Origin: Rosa chinensis
Taxonomy: Eukaryota; Streptophyta; Magnoliopsida; Rosales; Rosaceae
Direction: 5' to 3'
Assembly (NCBI RefSeq): GCF_002994745.2
Contig: NC_037092.1
Location: 13,941,501 to 14,005,500 of the forward strand
Length of the DNA: 64,000 nt
Shown here: piece after piece, positions 36,861 through 48,156 of the stretch
How positions within the stretch are numbered: the first letter of the stretch is position 1
Layout: each line of letters starts with the position of its first letter
Translations under genes and position numbers: made by a program
The notes under the pieces: model-generated
What the model saw: only the letters and a program-made list of their open reading frames with translations
Database searches by the model: none
Told to the model about the DNA's origin: nothing

Positions 36861-37353
36861 GCTTCTTACCTCCGACGTTATGCTTCCACCTATATATACG
36901 AAGGCATTCAGCACGTCTCTGAGACACAGAAAAGGATGAGTGGATGAGAAGACCACAACTCTTTACCTCTAGTCTATATTTCATACATTATCATTACTGA
37001 GAGGAGAGAATATCAGCTCATAGTAAAGAAAACAAAAACCACAATTTGTTCGCATAGTGTGAGACGAGAATCTCATCGTAAAGAAAACAAAAACCCACAA
37101 TTTGTTAATATAGTGCGAGAATCTCCTCGTAAAGAAAACAAAAACCCACAGTTTGTTCATATAGTGCAAGAATCGAGAACAAAGAAAAACAAAAGGCCCG
37201 CATCATATAATCCAATTTACCTGGACAGCTTCTGTAGCAAAGGCTTTGCTACATGGCATAGGAATTGTACAATCTATAATAAGATTTCCTTCCCAGCACA
37301 TCCTTGAAAAATCTAACCGGCTTGCCGCCGGCGTGACGCTTCCGCTTCACCAT

Positions 37354-37793
37354 GGTTACAGAATTGACCGGAATAGGTTTTCGATTCTTGGGTTTCTGTG
37401 TTGGGGCTTAGGGTTTTTGATGGTGAATTTAGGGGGAAAGACCGAAAGAGGAAACGGGTAAAAATGAATTGAGAGAGACTGACCCAAAAGTCAAAAAGAG
37501 TCTTGGCCCCCAAAATCCTTGGCCTTTTTTTTTTTGGGTTTCTGAACCACCCTCCCAAAGTCAAGACTCATTTTGAGTCCAGTCCCAACCCAAAATGGAT
37601 CGTGTTTTAAGTCCGGAAGCCATTATTACGAAGCTGTGGGTCACTGACCGTATCCCCGTCAATTCAGTTTAAAGCCACATACGTTACGACGCGCTAAATG
37701 GCGACTAGAATCTCTAACGGTGAAAAACGACCCCAAAACAAAAAAGAGTTGGACAGCCGCGACAGCTTGGGGGTGGAATGAAATGAAGAATTA
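37354..37793. other. Intergenic, upstream of the rearranged gene
   Basis: Could hold the old promoter of the unrecognised minus-strand gene. No feature is clear. The last three bases (37791-37793, TTA) are the target duplication of the next element. Confidence 0.5.
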
Positions 37794-37941
37794 GGCCATC
37801 TCCAATCCAAAGGACTAAAAATGGCCCTGGGGCTAAATTTTAGCCCTAAATTCTGTACTATTCATTGATCTGACATCAACCGTCTCCAACCCGTCAAGGC
37901 TAAATTATAGCCCTAAAATATATTTTAACATTTTGAATTGG

Positions 37942-37984
<43 letters not shown>

Positions 37985-37988
<4 letters not shown>

Positions 37989-38384
37989 TCCTATCCAGAG
38001 CGGAGCTCCGCTTTGAAAATTAACGTGTGAAGTTCGAGTTTTGGGTCACTTTTCGGTCGCATATCCACATCTCGACCGTTCAGTTTTTAGGTACTAGTGT
38101 ATAGATCGTCTCTGCAAATTTTCAGCCAAAATGATGATCGTTAAGGCATTGATAACTGCCTTAAAGCTAGTACGGTTCAGGTTGACAAATTCAGTCCGTC
38201 CATTGGTTTAAGCGAGTTAGATACCTTAACGATCATCAATTTGGTTGAAAATTTGCAGAGATGATCTATACACTAGTACCTTAAAAATAAACGGTCGAGA
38301 TGTGGATATGCGACCGAAAAGTGACCCAAAACTCTAACTTCACACGTTAATTTCAAAGCGGAGCTCCGCTCTGGATCGGATCTG
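37985..38384. mobile_element. Foldback MITE inside a (TA)n microsatellite
   Basis: It begins CAGATCCTATCCAGAGCGGA and ends with its near-exact inverted copy. The arms are about 165 bp (the CGGAGCTCCGC, GGTCGCATATCCACATCTCG and GATCTATACACTAGTACC segments all pair) with a loop of about 70 bp. It is flanked by TA dinucleotide runs (37942-37984 and 38388-38422), as in elements that target TA microsatellites (Micron-like). It lies within the left part of the Harbinger element. Confidence 0.88.
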
Positions 38385-38432
<48 letters not shown>

Positions 38433-38723
38433 CTTATTTTTTAAAGTCAATTGACTTATAGTAATTGAAATAAATTATATGATAAAAAATATTTTTTCGG
38501 TTGTATTTTTTTTTTTAAAGATAATTAAAAATATCTTTAGCTAATTTTGAAATGAAATAAAACTGGAATAGAATTTTTAATATTTATTTTATTCATGACA
38601 TAAGCATTTAAAAGTTACACAATAAAGTAAGAAAATGCAAACACTTGTCAGTGACAACCCTGACAATTATTAAAATCAGAAATTGAAAGCTTTGAAAACT
38701 CAATCACATAGCAAATATCAAAT

Positions 38724-39887
38724 TCATGGTGCTTGACCTCGCAGACTCCAGAGGTGTTGGACAAGATCATCTTGTAAATGTCGGTTGCCAACAGGAGAAC
38801 GTATCATTCTGTATCGAGACATATATTCCGACATGATGATTCTTCCAGATCTTGGATCCCTTTCCAAATTTTCTCTCGCTTCGTCTAAGATGCGAGCTCG
38901 AGCTCTTCTGGACCTATTTAGATCCGGTTCGTCATCATCAGACTCGCCATTGTAGTAATCGGCACGTTCATCCTCAACAATCATATTATGAAGGATAATG
39001 CATGCCAACATGATATTGGACAAATTTTCCAAACTCCACCCTCTTGCAGGTTGTCTAATGATTGCCCATCTTGCCTGGAGAACACCAAATTCTCTTTCAA
39101 CGTCTTTGCGGAAGGCCTCTTGTTTGGTGGTGAAATATGCTTCAGCTTCATTTTGAGGGCGTCTGATTGCTTGGACAAGCGTTGCCCACTTAGGGTAGAT
39201 GCCATCAGCGAGATAGTAACCCATGCTATAATGATGATTATTGATGTGGTAGTCTAATAGTGGTGACTGACCTTCAGTGAGCGCATCAAACAGTGGTGAA
39301 CGCCCGAGGACTGTAATGTCATTTTGGGTACCAGGAATTCCAAAAAAGGCATGCCAGATCCATGTATCAAAATCCGCCACGGCTTCGAGAACGATGGTTG
39401 GTTTTCTTGATTTTCCACTAAAGCTTCCTTGCCATCCAGTTGGACAGTTCTTCCATCGCCAATGCATGCAGTCAAGCGAACCTATCATTCCAGGAAAGCC
39501 TCGTCGTTCGGCTCGCTGTAAGAGCCATTCCAGATCCTCTCTCTTTGGTGCTCGAAGATATCGTTGTTGGTAGATGATGACGATCGTACGACAAAATTCA
39601 CCGAAGTTTTCTATAGCAGTAGATTCAGCCATCATGAAGTTTTCATCAAGAGAGTCGGCCACTTGTCCGTAAGCCATCATTCGGAGTGCGCAAGTCAATT
39701 TCACATGAGGCGAAAAGCTGAGTTGCCCTTTGTTGTCACGTTTTTGCCTGAAGTAGGGGTTAGCTGACTGGACATCGTCTAGTAGGCGAAGGAAAACTTC
39801 ACGCCTCATTCGGTAGCGGCGTCTGAATATTTCTGGTGGGTACACCGGATTTTCTACAAAGTACTCATTGTCAAAGGGTTTAAACAA
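38724..39887 (-). CDS. PIF/Harbinger DDE transposase (HARBI1/ALP1-like)
   Basis: A 387-residue open frame of the plant Harbinger transposase/nuclease family. Order: helical N-terminal segment (NPVYPPEIFRRRYRMRREVF, residues 13-32), then the DDE nuclease fold with GSLDCMHW (Asp139), IPGTQND (Asp190), YYLADGIYP (Asp228) and VEREFGVLQ (Glu264), then LACIILHNMIVEDE and an Arg-rich tail. The catalytic residues appear intact. The frame opens at a TTG codon and no in-frame ATG precedes NEYF within the open stretch; family members usually have some 50 more N-terminal residues, so the true start is missing or lies in an unseen upstream exon. It would cut and join transposon ends in the nucleus with a Myb-like partner. 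It lies inside the element at 37794-40399. Confidence 0.9.
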   Translation of the reverse strand: MFKPFDNEYFVENPVYPPEIFRRRYRMRREVFLRLLDDVQSANPYFRQKRDNKGQLSFSPHVKLTCALRMMAYGQVADSLDENFMMAESTAIENFGEFCRTIVIIYQQRYLRAPKREDLEWLLQRAERRGFPGMIGSLDCMHWRWKNCPTGWQGSFSGKSRKPTIVLEAVADFDTWIWHAFFGIPGTQNDITVLGRSPLFDALTEGQSPLLDYHINNHHYSMGYYLADGIYPKWATLVQAIRRPQNEAEAYFTTKQEAFRKDVEREFGVLQARWAIIRQPARGWSLENLSNIMLACIILHNMIVEDERADYYNGESDDDEPDLNRSRRARARILDEARENLERDPRSGRIIMSEYMSRYRMIRSPVGNRHLQDDLVQHLWSLRGQAP

Positions 39888-41025
39888 AAAAGCAAAAATG
39901 TATATGAGGAAATAAATGAGAGATTAAGAATAGGGAGAAGATAAAAGATTTAGAATAGAGAGATATATATGAGGAAGTAGAAGGAAGATGTGAAAAAGAA
40001 TGTTGAAGTCATATGTATTTATAGTGTAAAAGTTTTTTTTTTTTTTTTTTTTTTAATTTGTTTCCAACCAACGGCTACATAGCCAACGGTCAAAAAAAAA
40101 AAATATTTTTTTCAAACCAACGGCTGGCTATATAGCCAACGGTCAAAAAAAAAAAAAAAAAAAAAACTAGCTGTTGCTGACGTCATGCATATGTCACACA
40201 GCACTACACGGGTGGGCCTCCCATTTCTGATCCATTTGGCCCTAAGGGCTAAAGTGCTATCCTAAGGGCTATATTTGCCCCTTTGTTTGGCCTTTTGGCC
40301 CTAAATTTTACCCCTTTGGCCCTCATGATGATGGGTTGGAGACCAAGAAGGCTAAAAAAAAGCCGTTTGCCCCTTTATCCAAACGGGTTGGAGAAGGCCT
40401 TAGAGTCCCTACATAAATTCGGCGCCATAAAAAATCATAGTATTTCACTATTTGTCCACTGAGTTATGTTCGAAGAATTAATTGATTCATATGTCCTTCA
40501 ATTCACATACATATCAGGAGAGGAATTTCATAGTGAACTCCTTCATTATAAAAGCTTTAGTTTAGTGGTAGTTACGGGTTATCACCTAAATATTTTGATC
40601 ATGTTTTGGTAAAAAAAAAAAAAATTATTTTGATCATTCAGGTCGCTGAACTGAGAAAGTGCCTTTTCCATTCCATTTCTCAAAGAGGGCCTGCTGATGA
40701 TACCCAGTGTGTTGTAGCTGCCTCGGCATTTTCGCTTAGTGCACAAAACATTTGGAAAATAATAAAAGAGAACAAGGACCTGGATCTTCCTTCTCACCGA
40801 GTTTGCTAATTAGTTTCCTCTTCTTTTCCATCAAAAATGTTATAAAACATACTCATATGTCATACACATATTTACAAATGTAACAACAAATTTGTTGTTA
40901 AAGTGGTAAAGTGAGTCATATTTTGTGTAATCTTAGTTCTATTAATGGTCATTGCACCACCTAAGACCTTATTATAAGTTTTTGAAAACATTCATTGTCG
41001 ATGTTATAATTTTGATTTAATTATA

Positions 41026-41217
41026 GAGAGGTTCTTGCGTACGTCAGCCGTACCACGTGGCGGTGCGGCTGACCAATCAGAGCTCTAGCAGGAGATATTT
41101 TGGGTATTTCATTTTTAAAAAGTAGGGACAGTTTCGAAACAAGAGAAAAAATTTCTAATTTTTGATTGGTCAGCCGCACCGCCACGTGGTACGGCTGACC
41201 CTATCCAAGAGTTTCTC
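41026..41217. mobile_element. Mutator-type MITE with G-box in its ends, copy 1
   Basis: A 192-bp element with long inverted ends (GTCAGCCGTACCACGTGGCG pairs exactly with the right side; the outermost 23 bases pair imperfectly). It is flanked by a perfect 9-bp direct repeat, TTAATTATA (41017-41025 and 41218-41226), as in the Mutator superfamily. Each arm contains CACGTGGC, a perfect G-box/ABRE core. A degenerate tandem copy of the following 72 bp lies at about 41272-41340. Confidence 0.85.
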
Positions 41218-41396
41218 TTAATTATATGTAAATAGCGTAAATGAATATGATATAATAATTAGTGGTAGTGCTAACCCTACTCAAGAATTTCTCTTAATTA
41301 TATATAAATAGTGTCAATGAATATGGTATAATAATTACAACATTGACAAGACCTATTGGAAAAAAAAAAAAAAAAAACACACACACATTGGATGTA

Positions 41397-41435
<39 letters not shown>

Positions 41436-42750
41436 CTCCCTCTCCGTCTTCTTCTCCTCCTCGGCGACCGGCGACTGCTCCTCCAGTCCTTCTCTTCTTC
41501 TCTTCCGATGGTATAGATGAAAACTTGAAATGGTATAGTTGAATTGTTGAAAACTTGCAATATTGCACTCGGTCAGTGAAGAGAAGGCCTCAGAACTCAG
41601 AAGCAAAGGTAATACACTAATACCGTCATTAAATATTGAAAGCTTGTTATTTTGATAAATGTATTGGCATAATGGGATTGCTCTCATAATTATAATTTTA
41701 GATGTTACATTTGTATTGGCATAATGGCATTGCTCTCATATATCTAATATAAGTTAATTTATTAATTTATAGGTGTTACACTAAAATGTCAAATATATCA
41801 TGAGCCAAAACCGAAGCGATAAAAAAAAATTACTACATGATTTATTTTATTGTTGAGTTTGTCCTTTAATTTTGTATATGCATTTGAGGGGTAAGGGGAA
41901 TATACTCATTATATTCCCCTCTCTCAGCACTACACGGGTGGGCCTCCCATTTCTGATCCATTTGGCCCTAAGGGCTAAAGTGCTATCCTAAGGGCTATAT
42001 TTGCCCCTTTGTTTGGCCTTTTGGCCCTAAATTTTACCCCTTTGGCCCTCATGATGATGGGTTGGAGACCAAGAAGGCTAAAAAAAAGCCGTTTGCCCCT
42101 TTATCCAAACGGGTTGGAGAAGGCCTTAGAGTCCCTACATAAATTCGGCGCCATAAAAAATCATAGTATTTCACTATTTGTCCACTGAGTTATGTTCGAA
42201 GAATTAATTGATTCATATGTCCTTCAATTCACATACATATCAGGAGAGGAATTTCATAGTGAACTCCTTCATTATAAAAGCTTTAGTTTAGTGGTAGTTA
42301 CGGGTTATCACCTAAATATTTTGATCATGTTTTGGTAAAAAAAAAAAAATTATTTTGATCATTCAGGTCGCTGAACTGAGAAAGTGCCTTTTCCATTCCA
42401 TTTCTCAAAGAGGGCCTGCTGATGATACCCAGTGTGTTGTAGCTGCCTCGGCATTTTCGCTTAGTGCACAAAACATTTGGAAAATAATAAAAGAGAACAA
42501 GGACCTGGATCTTCCTTCTCACCGAGTTTGCTAATTAGTTTCCTCTTCTTTTCCATCAAAAATGTTATAAAACATACTCATATGTCATACACATATTTAC
42601 AAATGTAACAACAAATTTGTTGTTAAAGTGGTAAAGTGAGTCATATTTTGTGTAATCTTAGTTCTATTAATGGTCATTGCACCACCTAAGACCTTATTAT
42701 AAGTTTTTGAAAACATTCATTGTCGATGTTATAATTTTGATTTAATTATA

Positions 42751-42942
42751 GAGAGGTTCTTGCGTACGTCAGCCGTACCACGTGGCGGTGCGGCTGACCA
42801 ATCAGAGCTCTAGCAGGAGATATTTTGGGTATTTCATTTTTAAAAAGTAGGGACAGTTTCGAAACAAGAGAAAAAATTTCTAATTTTTGATTGGTCAGCC
42901 GCACCGCCACGTGGTACGGCTGACCCTATCCAAGAGTTTCTC
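42751..42942. mobile_element. Mutator-type MITE, copy 2
   Basis: The same MITE, carried along by the tandem duplication and not a separate insertion: its flanks are identical to copy 1 well beyond the target duplication. Confidence 0.85.
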
Positions 42943-43086
42943 TTAATTATATGTAAATAGCGTAAATGAATATGATATAATAATTAGTGGTAGTGCTAAC
43001 CCTACTCAAGAATTTCTCTTAATTATATATAAATAGTGTCAATGAATATGGTATAATAATTACAACATTGACAAGACCTATTGGAA

Positions 43087-43117
<31 letters not shown>

Positions 43118-43132
43118 CACACATTGGATGTA

Positions 43133-43177
<45 letters not shown>

Positions 43178-43667
43178 CTCCCTCTCCGTCTTCTTCTCCT
43201 CCTCGGCGACCGGCGACTGCTCCTCCAGTCCTTCTCTTCTTCTCTTCCGATGGTATAGATGAAAACTTGAAATGGTATAGTTGAATTGTTGAAAACTTGC
43301 AATATTGCACTCGGTCAGTGAAGAGAAGGCCTCAGAACTCAGAAGCAAAGGTAATACACTAATACCGTCATTAAATATTGAAAGCTTGTTATTTTGATAA
43401 ATGTATTGGCATAATGGGATTGCTCTCATAATTATAATTTTAGATGTTACATTTGTATTGGCATAATGGCATTGCTCTCATATATCTAATATAAGTTAAT
43501 TTATTAATTTATAGGTGTTACACTAAAATGTCAAATATATCATGAGCCAAAACCGAAGCGATAAAAAAAAATTACTACATGATTTATTTTATTGTTGAGT
43601 TTGTCCTTTAATTTTGTATATGCATTTGAGGGGTAAGGGGAATATACTCATTATATTCCCCTCTCTC

Positions 43668-44376
43668 CCCCCCCCCCAAAATAAATGTATCTTCTTCTTT
43701 TTTTCAATTAATAAAATTCTTTCACACCATCGAAATTCTCTACTCTTTTTTTTTTCCTTCACTTTGTTAAGAAGTCCAAGCCCCACCGAACTTGGAATCC
43801 TGAATCCACCACAAATCATTGGTTTTGAGATTGATAAAAGGAAGAGTTTCCGAAATGGTGCAAAATTTAAGGGAAACTGCAAGAAATGTGGTGGTGACAA
43901 AAGCAACTAAGCAAGAGAAGAGGCCGGGAATGTTCTGACGCAAATGATCAATCGGTTTGTAGTAAACTTGTCAATCAATTATCTACGCCTTCTCTTCTTA
44001 TTTCCTCGCATTTTAATTGGTTACTACCAATTTGTTGATTTTTTTCTCAATTCAGGTTTTTAAGAGTTATGATATTGATACGGTGTATTTATCTTGACTA
44101 CTTCGAAGAGGGAAATGAACCTCAACTCTACTGACATAGGATGGGATGGAGTTGACATAGAGATGGAGAGATCCCAATTTGATTTCAGGTGACTAAAACA
44201 CAAACAAAAAGCATACAAACTTTACAACATTGTGGTGACTAAATGCATCCGGATTCGATTTCTTTTTAACCTCTCTAGGCCTCTATAATTTATACAGTAA
44301 ACAAAATAGCAGAATGCACAACATCATTCCCATCGTAAGGGGAAGACATTAGACTTGGTTGGAACATATATATGCA
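43668..44376. other. Intergenic and TLC gene 3' region
   Basis: Starts with the C-run that ends copy 2. Nothing coding is supported; the final 200-300 bp are likely the 3' untranslated region of the TLC-domain gene. Confidence 0.5.
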
Positions 44377-47300
44377 TCATTGCGTCTTCGCTAATTGCTT
44401 CATCAACCCCTTGATAATCTTTCCAAACCACATCAAGTTCATTATTGCTAGCACTGCTGGTACAGCAAAGACCAACAGATATCCAAAGGGGTGCATCTGG
44501 ATGACCTGCCCATCCAATGAGTACATTAGTAATGAGATAAACTGACACTCCGAGCTTATTTAGGAATTTCAGTGGTACATATTTTCTGGACTTGCAACTT
44601 ACCTGATCATAGTGCAAGTAAACATGGTAAAACATGTAACCGAACAGCAGAATTCTTGCCCCCTGCATTGTATAAAGGCATGATTAACAGAGACTGATAC
44701 AACATAACTAAATGGAAAACCCAGCATTGGCATTTTCAGAGAAGCGAAGTCTGTCTATATGAGTTACATGTAGGGCATCAAAGCTTGAAATCTAATCATA
44801 AAAAATTTATCAAAAAAAGATGGGTCCAATTCAATAGGAGTTTAACTGACCAGCCATGAAAAAAATATCACAATGCCGTTAATGAGATATGCGCTGGACC
44901 TCTTCATACCAGCTGTATCAAGATACCTTCATGCAACCAAAAATCATATTAGATACGAAAACCTACACTGAAATACAATCTTACAAATTCTCATACAAAC
45001 TTACCGAAAATCCAAAATACAATCATATCAAACTTACCATCTCATATTGATCTCTGGAGTAGTGATCTCAGAGATGAGGATCATGTATGTATAAAGTTGC
45101 CCTTCCCCAGAAAACATTGAGTATGCTACTGCAATTCCAGAAAGTGAGTGATGGAGGACCTGAAATTGAATGCCACCATATTATGAGTTATGCAGCCTCG
45201 GAAGAAGTTACTCATTTAGAAACAAAGATTTGTGTATATGATGCTGAAGCAAACATGTTTTTCTCTTTTCCTCTTTTCCTCTTTTCTTCTTTCCGGTTAG
45301 CTGTTGTGCAACTAAGGAAATCAGAGTTGAGAATTGTTCTAACATTGGTTTATGATACTTCTGACCAAGATGTTAAGAATGTAAGAACAAAAAAGGAGAC
45401 GTGCACCTATAGGCAAGAAACATATACATGTGAACAATCGTTTTCCATAGAAAATACTACTTACATACTCCATTCCACCTAAAGAAGGGTATAGCCACAG
45501 TAGCATTCCTAGATCCGCACAGAAGTACCCAACAGAGACCTGTCATAAATAATTGTAATTAGGTGCTTTTTTAAAAAGAAACAAGTCAGGACAATCAAAC
45601 TGAAATGTATATCTAGGTTAAAGCAAACCCAATACAATAAAATCCAAATCACTCGTCAATCCTTGAAAGAAATTGGCTCATCGGTTTATTTCTATCCGCA
45701 TCTAAGCATGGTCAGATGATGACCCATCATGGTATCATAAACATCTGGAAAATAAAGTTTACATGAAAATGCAGAAGATGCATGGGTGACTTGAGAATTA
45801 ATTAAGATTACAAAGTATGCATTACAAACCCTTTCAAATTTTCAATATTATAACAATTCCACAAACTTAATAGTACACCAGCAGTGTGCAAATTACAAAT
45901 AAGGTGTAACAGAAGTACAACATAAAGCATGTAGACTTGATCACAAATTGAATGCTCCACTCTCTAGAAAAACAGATTACTCCTTGATTCTTTTGTAGCC
46001 AAATCTTTATCAATCAAACACAATGGAGGAATCCACCTTTATAATGTTACTTAAATTTCTCAACGACCAGCTGAGAAGTGATGTTATGAGTTCCATCTTC
46101 AATTCAAGTCCCCAAACTCCTTGAGGTATGCCACTTCTAACTATTAGCTTTAGAAGCCTCCTATCTAAGGTTTTCTTAGCTTTTTTTATTATTACTTTTT
46201 CTTTTTAAGAAAGGTGTACTTCATAATAGTTCTACACTGTTCAGATCAAGAATTGCCAATCTACTGAGAATTTCTTGGTCCAACCAATTACCAATTCACT
46301 GGGGTTAGAAGCATTTAAATCAAAGTGCGGGAGTAGATATTATGCCAAGTCAATACTTCACACAGTTTGACCAGAAGGTCTGCTAAGAGATTAAACTGAA
46401 CAAAGCCAAAATGTCCTCAATATTAAAAAGCTGCTACAAAGCTTGAACTCCACATAAAAGTGGCTATAACTAAAATGCATCCAAAATATTTTCAAAAGAA
46501 GATAATTCCACATGTACAAAGAAGAAAAGGCATGCCCCTTGTCTCACCCATATCACATAAAATGTACATAATCATTCTTCCTTTCCAGGATGGCATGCAA
46601 CTCAAATGAATGGAACACAAACCAAATTGTACAGAACAAAGGGAGACATGCGGGCTTATACACATTTAAAAGGGATTTATGCCTCTAAAAATGGAGAAAT
46701 TCTACAATGTGTTAACGTATGACATGCATACAATTGCCTTAAAGTGGTAAAATGAGTCATCAAAATAGTAATATTAATCCTCAAAATAGTAACATGAGTC
46801 CTTAAAGTGATAAATTTTCTTAGTTATCACATGAGTCCTCAAGTGATAAGATGAGTCCTTAAAGTGATAAATTTTCTTAGTTATCACATGAGTCCTCAAG
46901 TGATAAGATGAGTCCTTAAAGTGGTAAAATGAGTCCTCAAAGTGATAAAAATAGTTGATGTATGAGAAATATTAACATACCATAGCCTTACCCAAATGAC
47001 CCCCAAAAATATAGTTGTCTTCCAAATATTCTTGAGAGAGAAGAGGTATTATGTAGTATTTAAACTAAGAGAGTTGTAATAATTTCCAAGAAATTGTTTC
47101 CTATATATGTTCTGCTTTAGAATCTCATGATGGTGATTTTGTGGTTTTAGTGAGGTAGGTAAGATGTAGTTATAGTCTCTACTCTGTAGACACAATTAAA
47201 AAAGGTAAAGGCACTTATGCCTATAAAAATAACCTGAGTGTCACAAAAGTAGTTATACAGGAAATAATTATTCAAAAAAAAAAAATTATACAAGGGATAC

Positions 47301-48156
47301 AAAATTTCAACACCATATGATCATCTGTTATCTCCATGAAAATCTTTCTTAAATTATTGTATCCCTAACTAAATTAAATCATCTTGAAGATTAATTTAAG
47401 CATCTAACAATGTAAAAAGTTAAGGCTCATTTAAGCATCTCCTAACAGCTAAATACACAAAAAAATAAATGTTCATATTCTTATACAGGGATTGCAGGTA
47501 AATATTTCCACATTAAATGAGTGAAAATAATTCATAATTCATAATTAAATAGCAGGTGCATACCCCTAATCCAAAAACAGACAATGGTGAGCTTCGAAAT
47601 GTAACAAGGCCAGCAAGCTGTTGGTCTGAAAAGAGATCGGACCAGAAAACAAGGTACAAGGATAGAACTGTGATAAAAATGGCATGGATGCTAGAGATTC
47701 CTCTGCCAAAAATTATTTTCTAAAGTTAATAACTGCACATTTTATGATAACAGATGAGAAATGTATTAATGTGGAACAATTGGAAAGTGGGAACAAACTC
47801 ACCGACTGTTCCACTCAATTCGTTGGATTTTTGTAAGACTAGCATAACTCTTGATGTAAAAGGTACTAATTAACTGGGTAAGATCATACACCTGCCATAG
47901 ATAATGAGTTAACAAGGAACTAGTAAAACAAAACTACAACCTAACTGATGATACACCCAATGGCTTCAACTTTAAGAATCAATTTAATATTTGAAAGAAT
48001 TGGACAATAAGAGTATACCATTTTGCACAAAAATATTCCTCCAAGAACGGAAGTATATGGCATAAACGGATCCGCTAGTAAGTAGCTTTTAACCAGCGTT
48101 TCAGCCTGATTTTGGTAAGATTTAATTGTCATTGCTGTCTTTCTGGACACTGCCAT
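44377..48156 (-). CDS. TLC-domain membrane protein (TLCD4-like)
   Basis: I assembled eight coding exons: 48019-48156, 47803-47891, 47564-47702, 45465-45539, 45038-45159, 44851-44926, 44603-44662 and 44377-44496. All borders are AG/GT and phases agree, giving 819 nt and 272 residues, ending QLAKTQ. The product begins MAVSRKTAMTIKSYQNQAET and contains LADPFMPYTSVLGG, IEWNSRGISSIHAIFI, LVFWSDLFSDQ, VLHHSLSGIAVAYSMFSGEG and ISEITTPEINMRWYLD, with about six hydrophobic segments. This is the TRAM-LAG1-CLN8 fold as in the plant At1g31300 / TLCD4 family. These proteins sit in endomembranes and are linked to lipid handling; the ceramide synthase HH motif region resembles VLHH here, but catalysis is not established for this subgroup. 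Intron 3 is about 2 kb and contains a 57-bp tandem repeat. Confidence 0.9.
46795..46908. repeat. 57-bp tandem repeat in TLC intron 3
   Basis: Two exact copies of a 57-bp unit containing GATAAATTTTCTTAGTTATC. It is surrounded by further AAAGTGGTAAAATGAGTCCTC-like partial copies from about 46740 to 46950. The outer edges (GTTAACGTATGACATGCATAC and its approximate inverse near 46955-46980) suggest a small transposon. Confidence 0.7.

Larger units (their letters stand above)
35350..37353 (-). pseudogene. Unrecognised gene, rearranged by an inverted duplication
   Basis: Minus-strand exon-like pieces: a first block from an ATG at 37353 (MVKRKRHAGGKPVRFFKDVL…, 34 codons to TAG); a block 'H' at about 36650-36860 (VHDNQAYLPQEGC… EDVHDSDGNEYASVIRTRED); and a block 'E', 35350-35759, after a CAG acceptor (TEEELCDFPAMAVWNLLNIK… FWRAYCFRHYEDEAELVRNG …) ending at a GT donor. 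A possible later exon with LRSELLRLQNLYGHNKVQCL lies near 35000-35150. The E block is rich in Asp, Glu, Trp, Phe and Tyr. I do not recognise the family and assign no function. Extra copies of H and E lie between them in altered orientation (order by coordinate: E minus, H plus, H minus, E plus, H minus), so the locus as it stands cannot be spliced into one protein. Confidence 0.55.
37794..40399. mobile_element. PIF/Harbinger element with transposase
   Basis: The left end GGCCATCTCCAATCC is an inverted match to the right end (reverse complement GGCCTTCTCCAACCC). TTA flanks both sides (37791-37793, 40400-40402), the classical PIF/Harbinger target duplication. GGGCTAAA / TTTAGCCC motifs recur subterminally. 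The element is 2606 bp, including a nested 400-bp foldback MITE. It encodes the DDE transposase but I found no Myb/SANT-like second protein, which PIF/Harbinger elements need for movement. Confidence 0.93.
40199..43667. repeat. 1.73-kb tandem duplication
   Basis: Copy 1 is 40199-41924 and copy 2 is 41925 to about 43667. Both start CAGCACTACACGGGTGGGCC and end ATATTCCCCTCTCT. By eye they differ only in simple repeats: a poly(A) run (14 versus 13), an (AC)n run (shorter in copy 1), the adjacent poly(A), and a (CT)n run. The unit spans the last 201 bp of the Harbinger element and 1.5 kb of flank, including a MITE. No gene lies in the unit. Confidence 0.95.

Noticed and set aside
43023..43310. 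Arg/Glu-rich and Ser/Leu-rich frames on both strands
   Set aside because: They are translations of the (CT)n and (AC)n microsatellites.
45087..45482. 131-residue plus-strand open frame
   Set aside because: It overlaps exons 4 and 5 of the TLC-domain gene on the opposite strand and crosses their splice sites.
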